A stretch of DNA of 15,506 nucleotides from Prosthecobacter debontii. Its GTDB lineage: Bacteria > Verrucomicrobiota > Verrucomicrobiia > Verrucomicrobiales > Akkermansiaceae. The position numbers and the translations under genes are program-made. The stretch is taken from positions 1 through 15,506 of the forward strand of contig CAMCYT010000040.1 in the NCBI GenBank assembly GCA_945885485.1. The letters are read 5' to 3'. The notes beneath the pieces were generated by a model, which ran no database searches, was not told where the DNA came from, and saw nothing but the letters and a program-made list of their open reading frames with translations. The stretch's first letter is position 1. Each line of letters starts with the position of its first letter. Of the stretch, positions 8,757 to 15,087 are shown piece by piece.

Positions 8757-10307
8757 TTAGTTGCTACGAATTGGCGCGCTGCGACCGGATGATTTGAGGG
8801 ATTCGAGTAAGGTTTTGAGTTCTCTCGCCATATCAGGGTTTGATGAGTAGAGATTTTTCGTTTCTCCGGGATCTGCCTTGAGGTCGTAAAGCTGAGCGGG
8901 GGCTAAGGGATCGCTGTCGGGAATGTGAAAAGGTTTGAGGTCTTCGCGTTTCTCGTAGTTGTTGCCACCGGATGATTTATGATCGATGTATTTCCAGTGA
9001 TCTTTACGGATAGAGAGTGTGTCTTTGCCTCGAAACGCTTGCATCAGAAGATGAGGGCGTGTGGGTGTAGTCGCATTTCCGAGCCATACAGGAAGTAGAT
9101 TGTAGCTATCTTCTCCAGCACTGCTTGGTAACTCAGCACCAACGACAGCTGCGAGCGTTGCCATGACATCGGTTAGACTGGTGATTTGGTCGGAATGACT
9201 TTCAGGTTTAATTTTTGATGACCAGCGCACGATGAACGGCACGCGGTGGCCGCCCTCCCAAGCATCACGTTTGATTCCTCGCCATGGACGCGCGCCATCG
9301 TGTTGGTAGGTTTTACGCATGTCGATGACCGTGTCGACTTCAGGTCCGTTGTCACTAGTGAGGATGACAATCGTATTTTCGGCGACACCAAGTTTATCCA
9401 GTGTTTCCATAAGTTGACCCACGACCCAATCTAACTGGTGAATGAAATCGCCATGAGGACCGGCTTGGGTTTTACCTTGGAACTGAGGTGCGGGGAAGGA
9501 TGGCAGATGAACTCCCTGGGTGGAGTGAAAGAGGAAGAACGGTTTGTCTGGAGATTGGCGGGTATGATTTTCCAGAAACTCGCGGCTTTTTTTAAGGAAC
9601 ACGAGATCGACCTCTTCCATGGGAAAATCGGGAGCGATATAGCCATCGCGGCAATCTTGGGAGTAGGGATGATTCGGAAGTTTAGTGCGGTCGATTTTTT
9701 GCGTGGGAGGAACAGGAATGCGGTTGCCATCGATGAATGCGTAGAGCCAATCGGTTGTGGGGCAACAAGCGGTGCCGAAAAATGAGTCGAAGCCGTGATC
9801 AAGTGGGCCGCCTTTGATTGGGCGTGAGTAATCGATAAAGTTGATGGAAGCGGGTGTGCTTTGATGAATGGGTTGGTTGTCCTTATCGAAAAATGTTAGA
9901 CCGATGTGCCACTTGCCGTGAGCGGCGGTCGAGTAGCCGTTATTGCGTAGCATTTCTGGAAGAGTGAGGCGATCTTCTGCGATGAGCGAAGGGCCACCGA
10001 CGCCAGTGAAAACGGAACCGCCGTTAGGGACGCGGAACGCCATGTGTCCGGTCATCAGGCTGTAGCGCGTCGGGGTGCAAACCGTGGCGGGGCTGTGGGC
10101 ATCGGTGAAGCGCATGCCTTGCTTGGCGAGGCGGTCGATATTGGGTGTGGGGATTTTGGATTGATCGTTGTAACAGGAAAGATCGCCGTAGCCGACGTCG
10201 TCTGTGAGGATGAGGAGAATATTGGGAGATTTAGCTGAGAGATCGGAGTTTAGAGCAAAGAGGAGGGAGCAGAGAGCAAAGAGCTGAGAGTGCGCGGAGA
10301 GGTTCAT
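8757..10307 (-). CDS. Secreted formylglycine-dependent sulfatase (arylsulfatase A-like, S1 family)
   Basis: 516 residues from the ATG at 10305-10307. The signal peptide is residues 1-25 (LFALCSLLFALNSDLSA core). Active-site residues: Asp36-Asp37 in LTDDVGYGD, formylglycine cysteine Cys77 in CTPTR (77-81) followed by YSLMTGH, Lys132 and His134 in HGKWHIG, His267 in VHLPS, Asp319-Asn320 in SDNGPE, and Lys346 in WRGIKRDAWEGGHRVP. WRGxK with EGGxRVP is typical of arylsulfatase A-like enzymes. The C-terminal domain includes AQLYDLKADPGETKNLY. The frame is open to 10439, but the extra 44 residues lie inside the sulfatase remnant and contain no signal peptide, so that start is rejected. The gene follows the broken sulfatase by 5 bases, is the first intact member of the probable sulfatase operon, and has no Shine-Dalgarno. 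Substrate unknown. Confidence 0.95.
   Translation of the reverse strand: MNLSAHSQLFALCSLLFALNSDLSAKSPNILLILTDDVGYGDLSCYNDQSKIPTPNIDRLAKQGMRFTDAHSPATVCTPTRYSLMTGHMAFRVPNGGSVFTGVGGPSLIAEDRLTLPEMLRNNGYSTAAHGKWHIGLTFFDKDNQPIHQSTPASINFIDYSRPIKGGPLDHGFDSFFGTACCPTTDWLYAFIDGNRIPVPPTQKIDRTKLPNHPYSQDCRDGYIAPDFPMEEVDLVFLKKSREFLENHTRQSPDKPFFLFHSTQGVHLPSFPAPQFQGKTQAGPHGDFIHQLDWVVGQLMETLDKLGVAENTIVILTSDNGPEVDTVIDMRKTYQHDGARPWRGIKRDAWEGGHRVPFIVRWSSKIKPESHSDQITSLTDVMATLAAVVGAELPSSAGEDSYNLLPVWLGNATTPTRPHLLMQAFRGKDTLSIRKDHWKYIDHKSSGGNNYEKREDLKPFHIPDSDPLAPAQLYDLKADPGETKNLYSSNPDMARELKTLLESLKSSGRSAPIRSN
10233..10290 (-). repeat. CT-rich short repeat in a sulfatase signal-peptide region (copy 3)
   Basis: The plus strand carries a longer run of AGCTGAGAG, TTTAGAGCAAAGAG, GAGCAGAGAGCAAAG and AGCTGAGAG units encoding the core of the signal peptide. 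It is more degenerate than the copies at 7061 and 8701 but built from the same GAGAGC-type units at the same position in the gene. Confidence 0.5.
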
Positions 10308-10312
10308 CTGAG

Positions 10313-10564
10313 TTATATGGCGCGAGGTTTTGGTTTTTTCACATCGATCGTTGCTTGGGGAATATTGGTTTTTGGAAACCATGCGGCGAGTTCCTTTTTG
10401 AGTGCGTTGTGTTCGGGGAGAGAGGCGAGATTGTCCCATTCGTTGAGGTCAGATTGATGGCCGTAGAGTTCCTCGGAGCCGTCGTTATAGCGGGTATAGC
10501 GGTGGCGCTCCGTGCGGACGGAGTGGTTGTTTTGGTAGTGTGTCGCGCGGTACGGGTAGGTTAT
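10313..10564 (-). pseudogene. C-terminal remnant of a fourth sulfatase
   Basis: On the minus strand a frame without any start runs from a stop at 10565-10567 to a TAA at 10313-10315, about 83 codons. Its translation contains HSVRTERHRYTRY, then GSEELYGHQSDLNEWDNLA, then LKKELAAWFPKTN. This is the characteristic C-terminal end of iduronate-2-sulfatase-like S1 enzymes of PVC bacteria (usual pattern: NHxVRxxRWRYIRY, DGxEELYDH, DPxEWxNLA, WxPK). The N-terminal catalytic three quarters, with the formylglycine motif, are absent. The homologous sequence begins directly after the stop of the unknown secreted gene at 10561, so that junction is probably a deletion or insertion breakpoint. The fragment cannot be translated on its own except by reinitiation. 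It shows that this locus once had at least four sulfatases, or that the piece was left by recombination between copies. Confidence 0.8.
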
Positions 10565-11421
10565 TTAGGTAACTTTGCGAAGCGTTCGCGGATTTCATCG
10601 AGCGTTCCGATCGTGAGGTAGAAGTGATACTCTGAGACCAAGTCTTTGGTAAGTTGGAATTTCCGGACGGGGGCCACATACGAGCAACCGGATCCATCCG
10701 GACCGGGTTTTCCGTTCGCGCGGTAAGTTACGGCTTCATTCGTGCCTGGAGTGTAGATGCCGATGCCGAAGTTGTTGTCATCTACGTAAGCCAACCAGTT
10801 GCCAGTGTATTTGATGCTTTCTGGCTGGAGGTCTTTCCCGAGAATTTTTGGAGCGTGTTTCACTAACTTTCCATCGAGCTCAAACATCAAGCGCGGCAGC
10901 GCGAAGTCGACAAACATCGCCGGCATTTCTTGATGCGCATTTCTCTGCTGAGTCGGGCCGGTATAGTTAAGCTGCATGCGGATTTTTGCGACTGCACCAT
11001 CGAGGGTGATATGCTCCTGCATGATGGCTTCAGGACAAGTTTTTGCATTCGCCCAATGGAGGGGCTCGACCTTGGCGTAGATCTCATTTTTACTTTGTTT
11101 GAAATCGAGAGTTTTGGCTTCCTCACCTTTGTAACTTCCGCCTTGAACCGGATTATAAACCCAGGGGGTTTTACTCCAAACCGATCCATCAGGATCTCCG
11201 TAGTAGGATTGCTGGATAAAGCGCCCTTCGTCGTGATGATTCAGTAGATTTCGTTTTTCTTTCGAGAGTGCGAAGTAACCGATCGCAGAACCACGACTCT
11301 GATCCACGCCGATGCAGATCGTGCCGTTATCGAGATAAGTGAAAGCGTCCGCAGGTGGCTTTGCAAATGCGAAGTCTATCGTGAGGAGTAGCGTAGAGGC
11401 AAAAAGCAGGATGATGTTCAT
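10561..11421 (-). CDS. Secreted protein of unrecognised function in the sulfatase locus
   Basis: 286 residues from the ATG at 11419-11421. Residues 1-20 (MNIILLFASTLLLTIDFAFA) are a clear signal peptide, which decides this start. The frame is open to 11532, but the longer form would overlap the agmatine deiminase gene and bury the signal. The mature part opens with YLDNGTICIGVDQSRGSAIG (29-48), followed by NLLNHHDEGRFIQQSYYG (58-75). This layout recalls a group of uncharacterised secreted proteins found beside CAZymes, with the pattern LDNGxIxxGVDxxxGGxI and DxGRxIQxSYY. I am recalling that pattern and cannot verify it here. Alternating hydrophobic strands suggest a beta-sandwich, perhaps mutarotase-like or lyase-like. 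Candidate polar clusters are His62-His63, His122 and RNAHQE (160-165). It ends at the breakpoint with the sulfatase remnant, but YHFYLTIGTLDEIRERF looks like a natural C-terminus. No reaction is assigned. Confidence 0.75.
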   Translation of the reverse strand: MNIILLFASTLLLTIDFAFAKPPADAFTYLDNGTICIGVDQSRGSAIGYFALSKEKRNLLNHHDEGRFIQQSYYGDPDGSVWSKTPWVYNPVQGGSYKGEEAKTLDFKQSKNEIYAKVEPLHWANAKTCPEAIMQEHITLDGAVAKIRMQLNYTGPTQQRNAHQEMPAMFVDFALPRLMFELDGKLVKHAPKILGKDLQPESIKYTGNWLAYVDDNNFGIGIYTPGTNEAVTYRANGKPGPDGSGCSYVAPVRKFQLTKDLVSEYHFYLTIGTLDEIRERFAKLPK

Positions 11422-11479
11422 TTTCAGGATTAGGATTGGATTTAAGAATGGAGAAAACGATATAAAAAAACCACGGCAA

Positions 11480-12526
11480 TCACTCCGGTTGCTGTTGAGA
11501 AATGCAGTGGAGAGTTCCGCCTTCTTGGACAAGGTCGAGGCAGTCGATGGGGACGATTTCTCGGCTTGGAAATAGTTCGTGGATTATGCCGAGGGCGCGG
11601 TCATCATTTTTCGATTGGCGGAAAGTTGGGATAAGGACGGCGTGATTGAGGATGAGGAAATTGACGTATGAAGCGGGTAAAACAGGAAGACGCCAACCGG
11701 GAATTTCACAGGCTTGTGGGAGATGGATGGGAATAATTTCGTAAGGTTTGCCGGATGGGGTGAGGAAATTTCTGAGCCGCGACATGTTACTAGCGAGCAC
11801 CAGATGATTGGGCGAAGCCGTATCGGGTTCATCACAGGCGAGGATGATGTTTTCATCGGTGAAGCGCGCGAGGTCGTCGATATGACCATCCGTATCATCT
11901 CCCTCGATGCCTTTTTCTAACCAAAAAATTTCTGTGACGCCGAGTGTGTCGCAGAGTTTTTGCTCGGTTTGTTCGCGAGAAAGATGAGGGTTACGGTTAG
12001 GATTAAGCAGGACAGCCTCGGTGGTGATAAGTTGGCCGCGTCCGTTGACTTCGATGGCACCGCCTTCTAGGATCATGCCACCTTCGAAGCGCTGCAGGTG
12101 GAGCGAGTTAGCAACTTGTTCGGGGATGGCATTGTCGAGATTCCATGGTGCAAATTTTCCGCCCCATGCATTGAACTCCCAATCGGTGATCGCGATTTCT
12201 GCGGTGCTCGGATTTTTCACGAAAATCGGCCCGTGGTCGCGGCACCAGACATCGTTGTTGGGATGATCGAAAAGCTGGACGTTGGAAAGATTTGCGCGGG
12301 CTTGATTGCATGCGGCGTGGATCGCTCCGTGATTAGCGCCCGGCGCGTTGATCCGAACGAGCTGATAACGTGAAATGGCGGCGGCGATTTCTGCAAACTT
12401 GTTCCAGATGATTTCGCGTTTTCCCCCACCCCAATGCCTTGGATCATCGACAGGCCAGGAAAGCCAAGTGGCGACTTGCTGAGTCCACTCGGCCGGCATG
12501 GAAAAACCTTTTTGTGCGGGAGTCAT
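11480..12526 (-). CDS. aguA: Agmatine deiminase / PPAD-family deiminase
   Basis: 348 residues with no signal peptide, so cytoplasmic. The family (Porphyromonas-type peptidylarginine deiminase fold) hydrolyses agmatine to N-carbamoylputrescine and ammonia, on the route from arginine to putrescine. Visible motifs: MPAEW (10-14) with TWLSWP, NDVWCRDHGPIFV (91-103), EGGAIEVNGRG (154-164), GDDTDGHIDDLARF (209-222), PASYVNF (284-290) and EGGTLHCISQQ (335-345). Cys341 is the expected nucleophile, with His215 and the acidic residues of the GDDTDGH and NDVWCRD motifs in the active site. Length matches the family. The usual partner, N-carbamoylputrescine amidase (aguB), is not in the window. The gene reads away from fabH and lies 58 bases upstream of the unknown secreted gene, so it may lead the polysaccharide cluster only by position. 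No Shine-Dalgarno is visible. Confidence 0.9.
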   Translation of the reverse strand: MTPAQKGFSMPAEWTQQVATWLSWPVDDPRHWGGGKREIIWNKFAEIAAAISRYQLVRINAPGANHGAIHAACNQARANLSNVQLFDHPNNDVWCRDHGPIFVKNPSTAEIAITDWEFNAWGGKFAPWNLDNAIPEQVANSLHLQRFEGGMILEGGAIEVNGRGQLITTEAVLLNPNRNPHLSREQTEQKLCDTLGVTEIFWLEKGIEGDDTDGHIDDLARFTDENIILACDEPDTASPNHLVLASNMSRLRNFLTPSGKPYEIIPIHLPQACEIPGWRLPVLPASYVNFLILNHAVLIPTFRQSKNDDRALGIIHELFPSREIVPIDCLDLVQEGGTLHCISQQQPE

Positions 12527-12768
12527 GAGAAAGAACTTCGGATTTCAGAGCAGCGAAGGCAATCCCAAGCTTTGAGAATCATTTAGACTACATGGATATC
12601 TAGATCCCACATTTCGGTATTCAGAAGCCAAACTCCCCTCACCTAGCGGCAAAAATCACTGTTCCTAAAAAAATTTCCAGGCCGAACTCCCCATGACTCG
12701 TGATCAGACCGTCCCGCGATGAAATTCGCGCTTGTTTGAATGAGCTATCAAATCCAGCCTTTGTGGAC
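12527..12768. other. Divergent intergenic region between agmatine deiminase and fabH
   Basis: About 240 bases separate the two divergent starts. It must hold promoters for both directions, but I see no convincing -35/-10 pair or Shine-Dalgarno. A weak TTGAGA near 12573 lies about 18 bases from ATATCT, which is too poor to call. Overlapping restriction-like palindromes (GATATC, TCTAGA) near 12597-12605 are noted without a role. Confidence 0.4.
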
Positions 12769-13770
12769 ATGAGTGGGTTGGCAACGAATTACGAAGTATG
12801 CATCGCGGGAACCGGCAGTTATTTACCGGAAACGATCCTGACCAATGAAGAGTTGGCGAAACGCGTGGATACCAGCGATGAATGGATCTATACCCGCACA
12901 GGAATTCGCGAACGCCGCATCGCTGCTGAGGGTGAATTTACCTCGCACATGGCCAGCGCAGCTGCACGCAAAGCACTGGAACAAGCGGGATTGGAGCCGT
13001 CCGAGGTGCAACTTATCATCGTCGCGACCATCACCCCCGATACTCTGACACCAGCCACAGCTTGTTACGTCCAGCAGCAACTCGGCGCGATGAATGCCGT
13101 CGCGTTTGATATTTCCGCCGCGTGTTCAGGCTTCCTCTACGCGATGAAAATCTGCAAACGGATGATCTCCGATGGTGCTTTTGAAAACGCCTTGATCATT
13201 GGTGCGGAGAAACTTTCGGCATTTGTAAACTGGGAAGATCGCACGACCTGTGTGTTGTTTGGTGATGGCGCGGGAGCCGCGGTATTGCGTCGCTCAAAAC
13301 CCGGCGAGGGTGCGATCCTCGCCACGGAAATGGGCACCGATGGCAGCCTCACGCATTTGCTCAATATCCCCGGTGGTGGATCGGCATGCCCGATTACTGC
13401 TTCCAACGTCGGCTCTCATCTCTGCACGCTCGCGATGCAGGGCAAAGAAGTTTTCAAACATGCCGTCAATCGCATGAAAGAAGCGGCGGAAAAAGTCATT
13501 TCTCGCTCAGGCCTGCAACCAGAGGACATCGCTTGTGTGATTCCGCATCAGGCAAATTTACGCATCATCGACGCTATCGCCGAGCGCCTCTCCGTTCCAG
13601 AAGGCCGCGTCTTCATCAACCTCGATAAGTATGGAAATACCTCGGCGGCCGCAGTTGCAATCGCCCTCGATGAAGCCAACCGCTCCGGTGCATTCAAACG
13701 CGGCGACAACATCGTCCTCGTCGTCTTCGGCGCGGGCCTGACGTGGGCTGCAGCAGCTGTCAGATGGTAG
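12769..13770 (+). CDS. fabH: Beta-ketoacyl-ACP synthase III
   Basis: 333 residues from the ATG at 12769. It condenses acetyl-CoA with malonyl-ACP to start type II fatty acid synthesis in the cytoplasm. The N-terminal thiolase half has GTGSYLPE (14-21), DTSDEWIYTRTGIRERR (34-50) and the nucleophile Cys119 in DISAACSGFLYA. The C-terminal half supplies His260 in VIPHQANLRI and Asn290 in YGNTSAAAV, completing the Cys-His-Asn triad that marks FabH. FGDGAGAAVL (164-173) is also typical. A GTG at 12700 would add 23 residues unlike the family N-terminus, so the ATG that gives a start close to the GTGSYLPE strand is preferred. Its stop is only 4 bases from the stop of the convergent small gene at 13775. 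The usual neighbours plsX or rpmF are not upstream here. Composition is normal for the window (about 52% GC in a hand-counted 60-base row). Confidence 0.95.
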   Translation: MSGLATNYEVCIAGTGSYLPETILTNEELAKRVDTSDEWIYTRTGIRERRIAAEGEFTSHMASAAARKALEQAGLEPSEVQLIIVATITPDTLTPATACYVQQQLGAMNAVAFDISAACSGFLYAMKICKRMISDGAFENALIIGAEKLSAFVNWEDRTTCVLFGDGAGAAVLRRSKPGEGAILATEMGTDGSLTHLLNIPGGGSACPITASNVGSHLCTLAMQGKEVFKHAVNRMKEAAEKVISRSGLQPEDIACVIPHQANLRIIDAIAERLSVPEGRVFINLDKYGNTSAAAVAIALDEANRSGAFKRGDNIVLVVFGAGLTWAAAAVRW

Positions 13771-13774
13771 AAAA

Positions 13775-14038
13775 TCATTTCACCGGTGCGCCCGACGCTC
13801 CTTGAAACGGTGCCGTCTCAGAAATTTCAGCCGTATGATCGGAAAACGCCTCAAGCACTGTCTTCGCGCGGTCGGGTCTGTCTTCTAGCAGAATAAGCAA
13901 AGCCGCTTTGTAATATTTTAACCGCACGTCGGCCTCTCCGTCATGCCGATCCAAACGATCGAGAAACGCAGCGATATCGATCATCCGCGCACGCGCATCG
14001 ATGAATTGTAGGTCGAGTAGTTCTTTTTTATTAAGCAT
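13775..14038 (-). CDS. Small conserved-looking helical protein, function unknown
   Basis: 87 residues, no signal peptide and no membrane segment. The sequence is highly charged and predicted helical: LLDLQFIDARARMIDIAAFL (8-27), DRLDRHDGEADVRLKYYKAA (28-47), then a leucine-rich helix LLILLEDRPDRAKTVLEAFS. The last 20 residues (TAEISETAPFQGASGAPVK) look disordered. I do not recognise a named family, although the style resembles short hypothetical proteins of Verrucomicrobia. It is believed to be a real gene because it has a perfect AGGAGG with 8-base spacing, fills the space up to fabH exactly, and reads without a break in a sensible composition. It converges on fabH with 4 bases between stops, so the two transcripts are likely to overlap at their 3' ends. 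Function cannot be inferred from the neighbours. Confidence 0.75.
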   Translation of the reverse strand: MLNKKELLDLQFIDARARMIDIAAFLDRLDRHDGEADVRLKYYKAALLILLEDRPDRAKTVLEAFSDHTAEISETAPFQGASGAPVK

Positions 14039-14046
14039 AAGGATAG

Positions 14047-14061
14047 CCTCCTGCGAGGAAG
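14047..14061 (-). promoter_or_regulatory. Strong Shine-Dalgarno folded into a short hairpin
   Basis: On the minus strand AGGAGG (14047-14052) sits 8 bases before the ATG of the 87-residue gene. It can pair with CTTCCT (14056-14061) across a 3-base loop, with one G-U pair, giving a six-pair hairpin that would hide the site. No other start in this window has a comparable ribosome site. Confidence 0.6.
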
Positions 14062-14127
14062 ATAAAGAGATTTTTGAAAAGATGCGAAATACTTTTAATC
14101 TGGAAACTCTAATTTCTATTGGGATGC

Positions 14128-14153
14128 TGTAAGAGTCCCCTGTAGCGGAACAG
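14128..14153 (+). repeat. Putative left terminal repeat of an IS3-family element
   Basis: TGTAAGAGTCCCCTGTAGCG followed by GAACAG has the shape of IS3-family ends (TG start, a CCCC block, then a GGACA-like block). It lies 68 bases before the start of an orfA-like frame, a usual spacing. The matching right end is not in the window. Confidence 0.5.
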
Positions 14154-14195
14154 ATTGAAACTAGAGTTTCGGGTTGCTACAAAGCAAACGAAACG

Positions 14196-14240
14196 ATGAA
14201 AAAGAGCCAATTCACAGAGAGCCAAATAGTGGCGATTCTC
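14196..14240 (+). pseudogene. N-terminal fragment of an IS3-family transposase orfA
   Basis: The ATG at 14196 opens with MKKSQFTESQIVAIL, the near-universal start of IS3-family OrfA proteins (pattern MKKSRFTEEQIVAIL). Similarity stops after about 15 codons. The frame stays open to 14393 but there it is only the antisense of the acyltransferase gene, whose stop codon lies at 14241-14243. The helix-turn-helix body, orfB and the right end of the element are missing. This is an insertion-sequence scar cut off almost exactly at the end of the AT-rich acyltransferase gene. Together with the terminal repeat at 14128 it forms a remnant of about 110 bases, and marks the boundary between normal-composition and AT-rich DNA. 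Confidence 0.75.
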
Positions 14241-15071
14241 TCAAAAATCGATTACACTGCCATTTTTCCCAGCCATTTTATACACATGTTCCCTGATTTT
14301 TTGCGCCCATTGGACATGAGTGTGTGTGGAGTCGAATGTTTGCCAGGGGATTGGTTTTCCTATCGTAAATCTTACGGTTTTATTTTGTTTTAGCAACATC
14401 TCACGAGGCAGAAGTGCGAGTTCAATATTTAATTTAATTCCTAACATCCTACGGATTAAATTTATATTATAAAACAGATTAGAATTACCCCCATGAAAGT
14501 AAAATGGGACAATGTCTCTCTGACACGAAATGGCACGATTTATAACGCTTTTTTGCCAAGCTCGATCCAGAACCTTACCCTTATAACGGCGTGAAACATG
14601 TCCCGCTGGAAAATGAGTGATTGCTACGTCCGACTGATAAACTTTCTCTAACTCAGTAACATATTTTCTCGGACTCATTCCATAAGGATTTACGAGTGCA
14701 ATGTACGAACGCAGGTTTTGAACAAAGTGAAACGATTCATTGCCAATCGCTTTAACATTTCCGTATTTTTCAATTACTGTTTTAGTGAGAAGTAAGCCAT
14801 CAATCACTCCAAACGGATGGTTCGATACAAAGAAGCATTTCCGTTTTTCGGGTAGATTTTCGAGTCCTTCAACATCTATTGTAATGTTGAATTCCTTGAC
14901 TATGGCACGGTGAAATTCGACTCCCTCACAATGAATGTGCCTATCAAGAATGGCGTTCATTTCCTTTTGTTTTATGATTTTTTCAAGCCAACGCACAAAA
15001 AAATCTGGAAAACTTTTTAGAAAATTCGAATCACTCTCCTTGATCGATTTGGCTAAATTAATATGCTTCAT
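14241..15071 (-). CDS. PlsC-like (hemolysin-type) phospholipid/lipid acyltransferase
   Basis: 276 residues, no signal peptide; expected to work at the inner face of the membrane and move an acyl chain to a lysolipid or similar acceptor. Motif I is SNHPFGVIDG (83-92): His85 and Asp91 are separated by five residues instead of the four of classical HX4D, a form I associate with the hemolysin-like branch (SNHPLGGLDG) common in Bacteroidetes. Motif III is FPAGHVSRR (154-162), replacing classical FPEGTRS. IVPFYFHGGNSNLFY (187-201) and TIGKPI (236-241) match the rest of that branch. The gene is clearly AT-rich (about 30% GC in row 15001-15060, against about 52% in fabH) and its leader is nearly all A and T. 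It is bounded by an IS3 scar on one side and follows a patatin-like gene by 16 bases. I infer horizontal acquisition and a joint deacylation/reacylation role. The acceptor lipid is unknown; ornithine or other aminolipids are possible. Confidence 0.85.
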   Translation of the reverse strand: MKHINLAKSIKESDSNFLKSFPDFFVRWLEKIIKQKEMNAILDRHIHCEGVEFHRAIVKEFNITIDVEGLENLPEKRKCFFVSNHPFGVIDGLLLTKTVIEKYGNVKAIGNESFHFVQNLRSYIALVNPYGMSPRKYVTELEKVYQSDVAITHFPAGHVSRRYKGKVLDRAWQKSVINRAISCQRDIVPFYFHGGNSNLFYNINLIRRMLGIKLNIELALLPREMLLKQNKTVRFTIGKPIPWQTFDSTHTHVQWAQKIREHVYKMAGKNGSVIDF

Positions 15072-15087
15072 ATTATATAAACAAAAA

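Noticed and set aside
10308..10439. N-terminal extension of the sulfatase at 8757
   Set aside because: It lies within the remnant of another sulfatase in a different frame, and the signal peptide begins at the ATG at 10307.
11440..11480. T-run on the minus strand just after the agmatine deiminase stop as a terminator
   Set aside because: The TTTTTTT is present, but no stable stem precedes it; pairings found were four base pairs or less with mismatches.
11422..11532. N-terminal extension of the unknown secreted protein
   Set aside because: It would overlap the agmatine deiminase gene and bury the signal peptide; the ATG at 11421 is preferred.
12595..12610. Palindromic GGATATCTAGATCC-like sequence in the fabH leader as an operator
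   Set aside because: It is two overlapping six-base palindromes (GATATC, TCTAGA), not one continuous dyad, and has no second copy.
12700..12768. GTG start for fabH at 12700
   Set aside because: It adds 23 residues with no similarity to FabH, whose N-terminal strand comes shortly after the ATG at 12769; no ribosome site favours the GTG.
14241..14393. Plus-strand frame continuing from the transposase start
   Set aside because: Beyond about 15 codons it is antisense to the acyltransferase and has no transposase similarity.
14..14652. Recurring word TCTAAC/GTTAGA, sometimes as TTCTAACAG, on both strands
   Set aside because: I counted about 15 sites against roughly 7-8 expected by chance for a six-base word on both strands. 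Enrichment is modest, spacing is irregular and many sites are simply Leu-Thr or Val-Arg/Leu-Glu codons. A genome-wide count would be needed.
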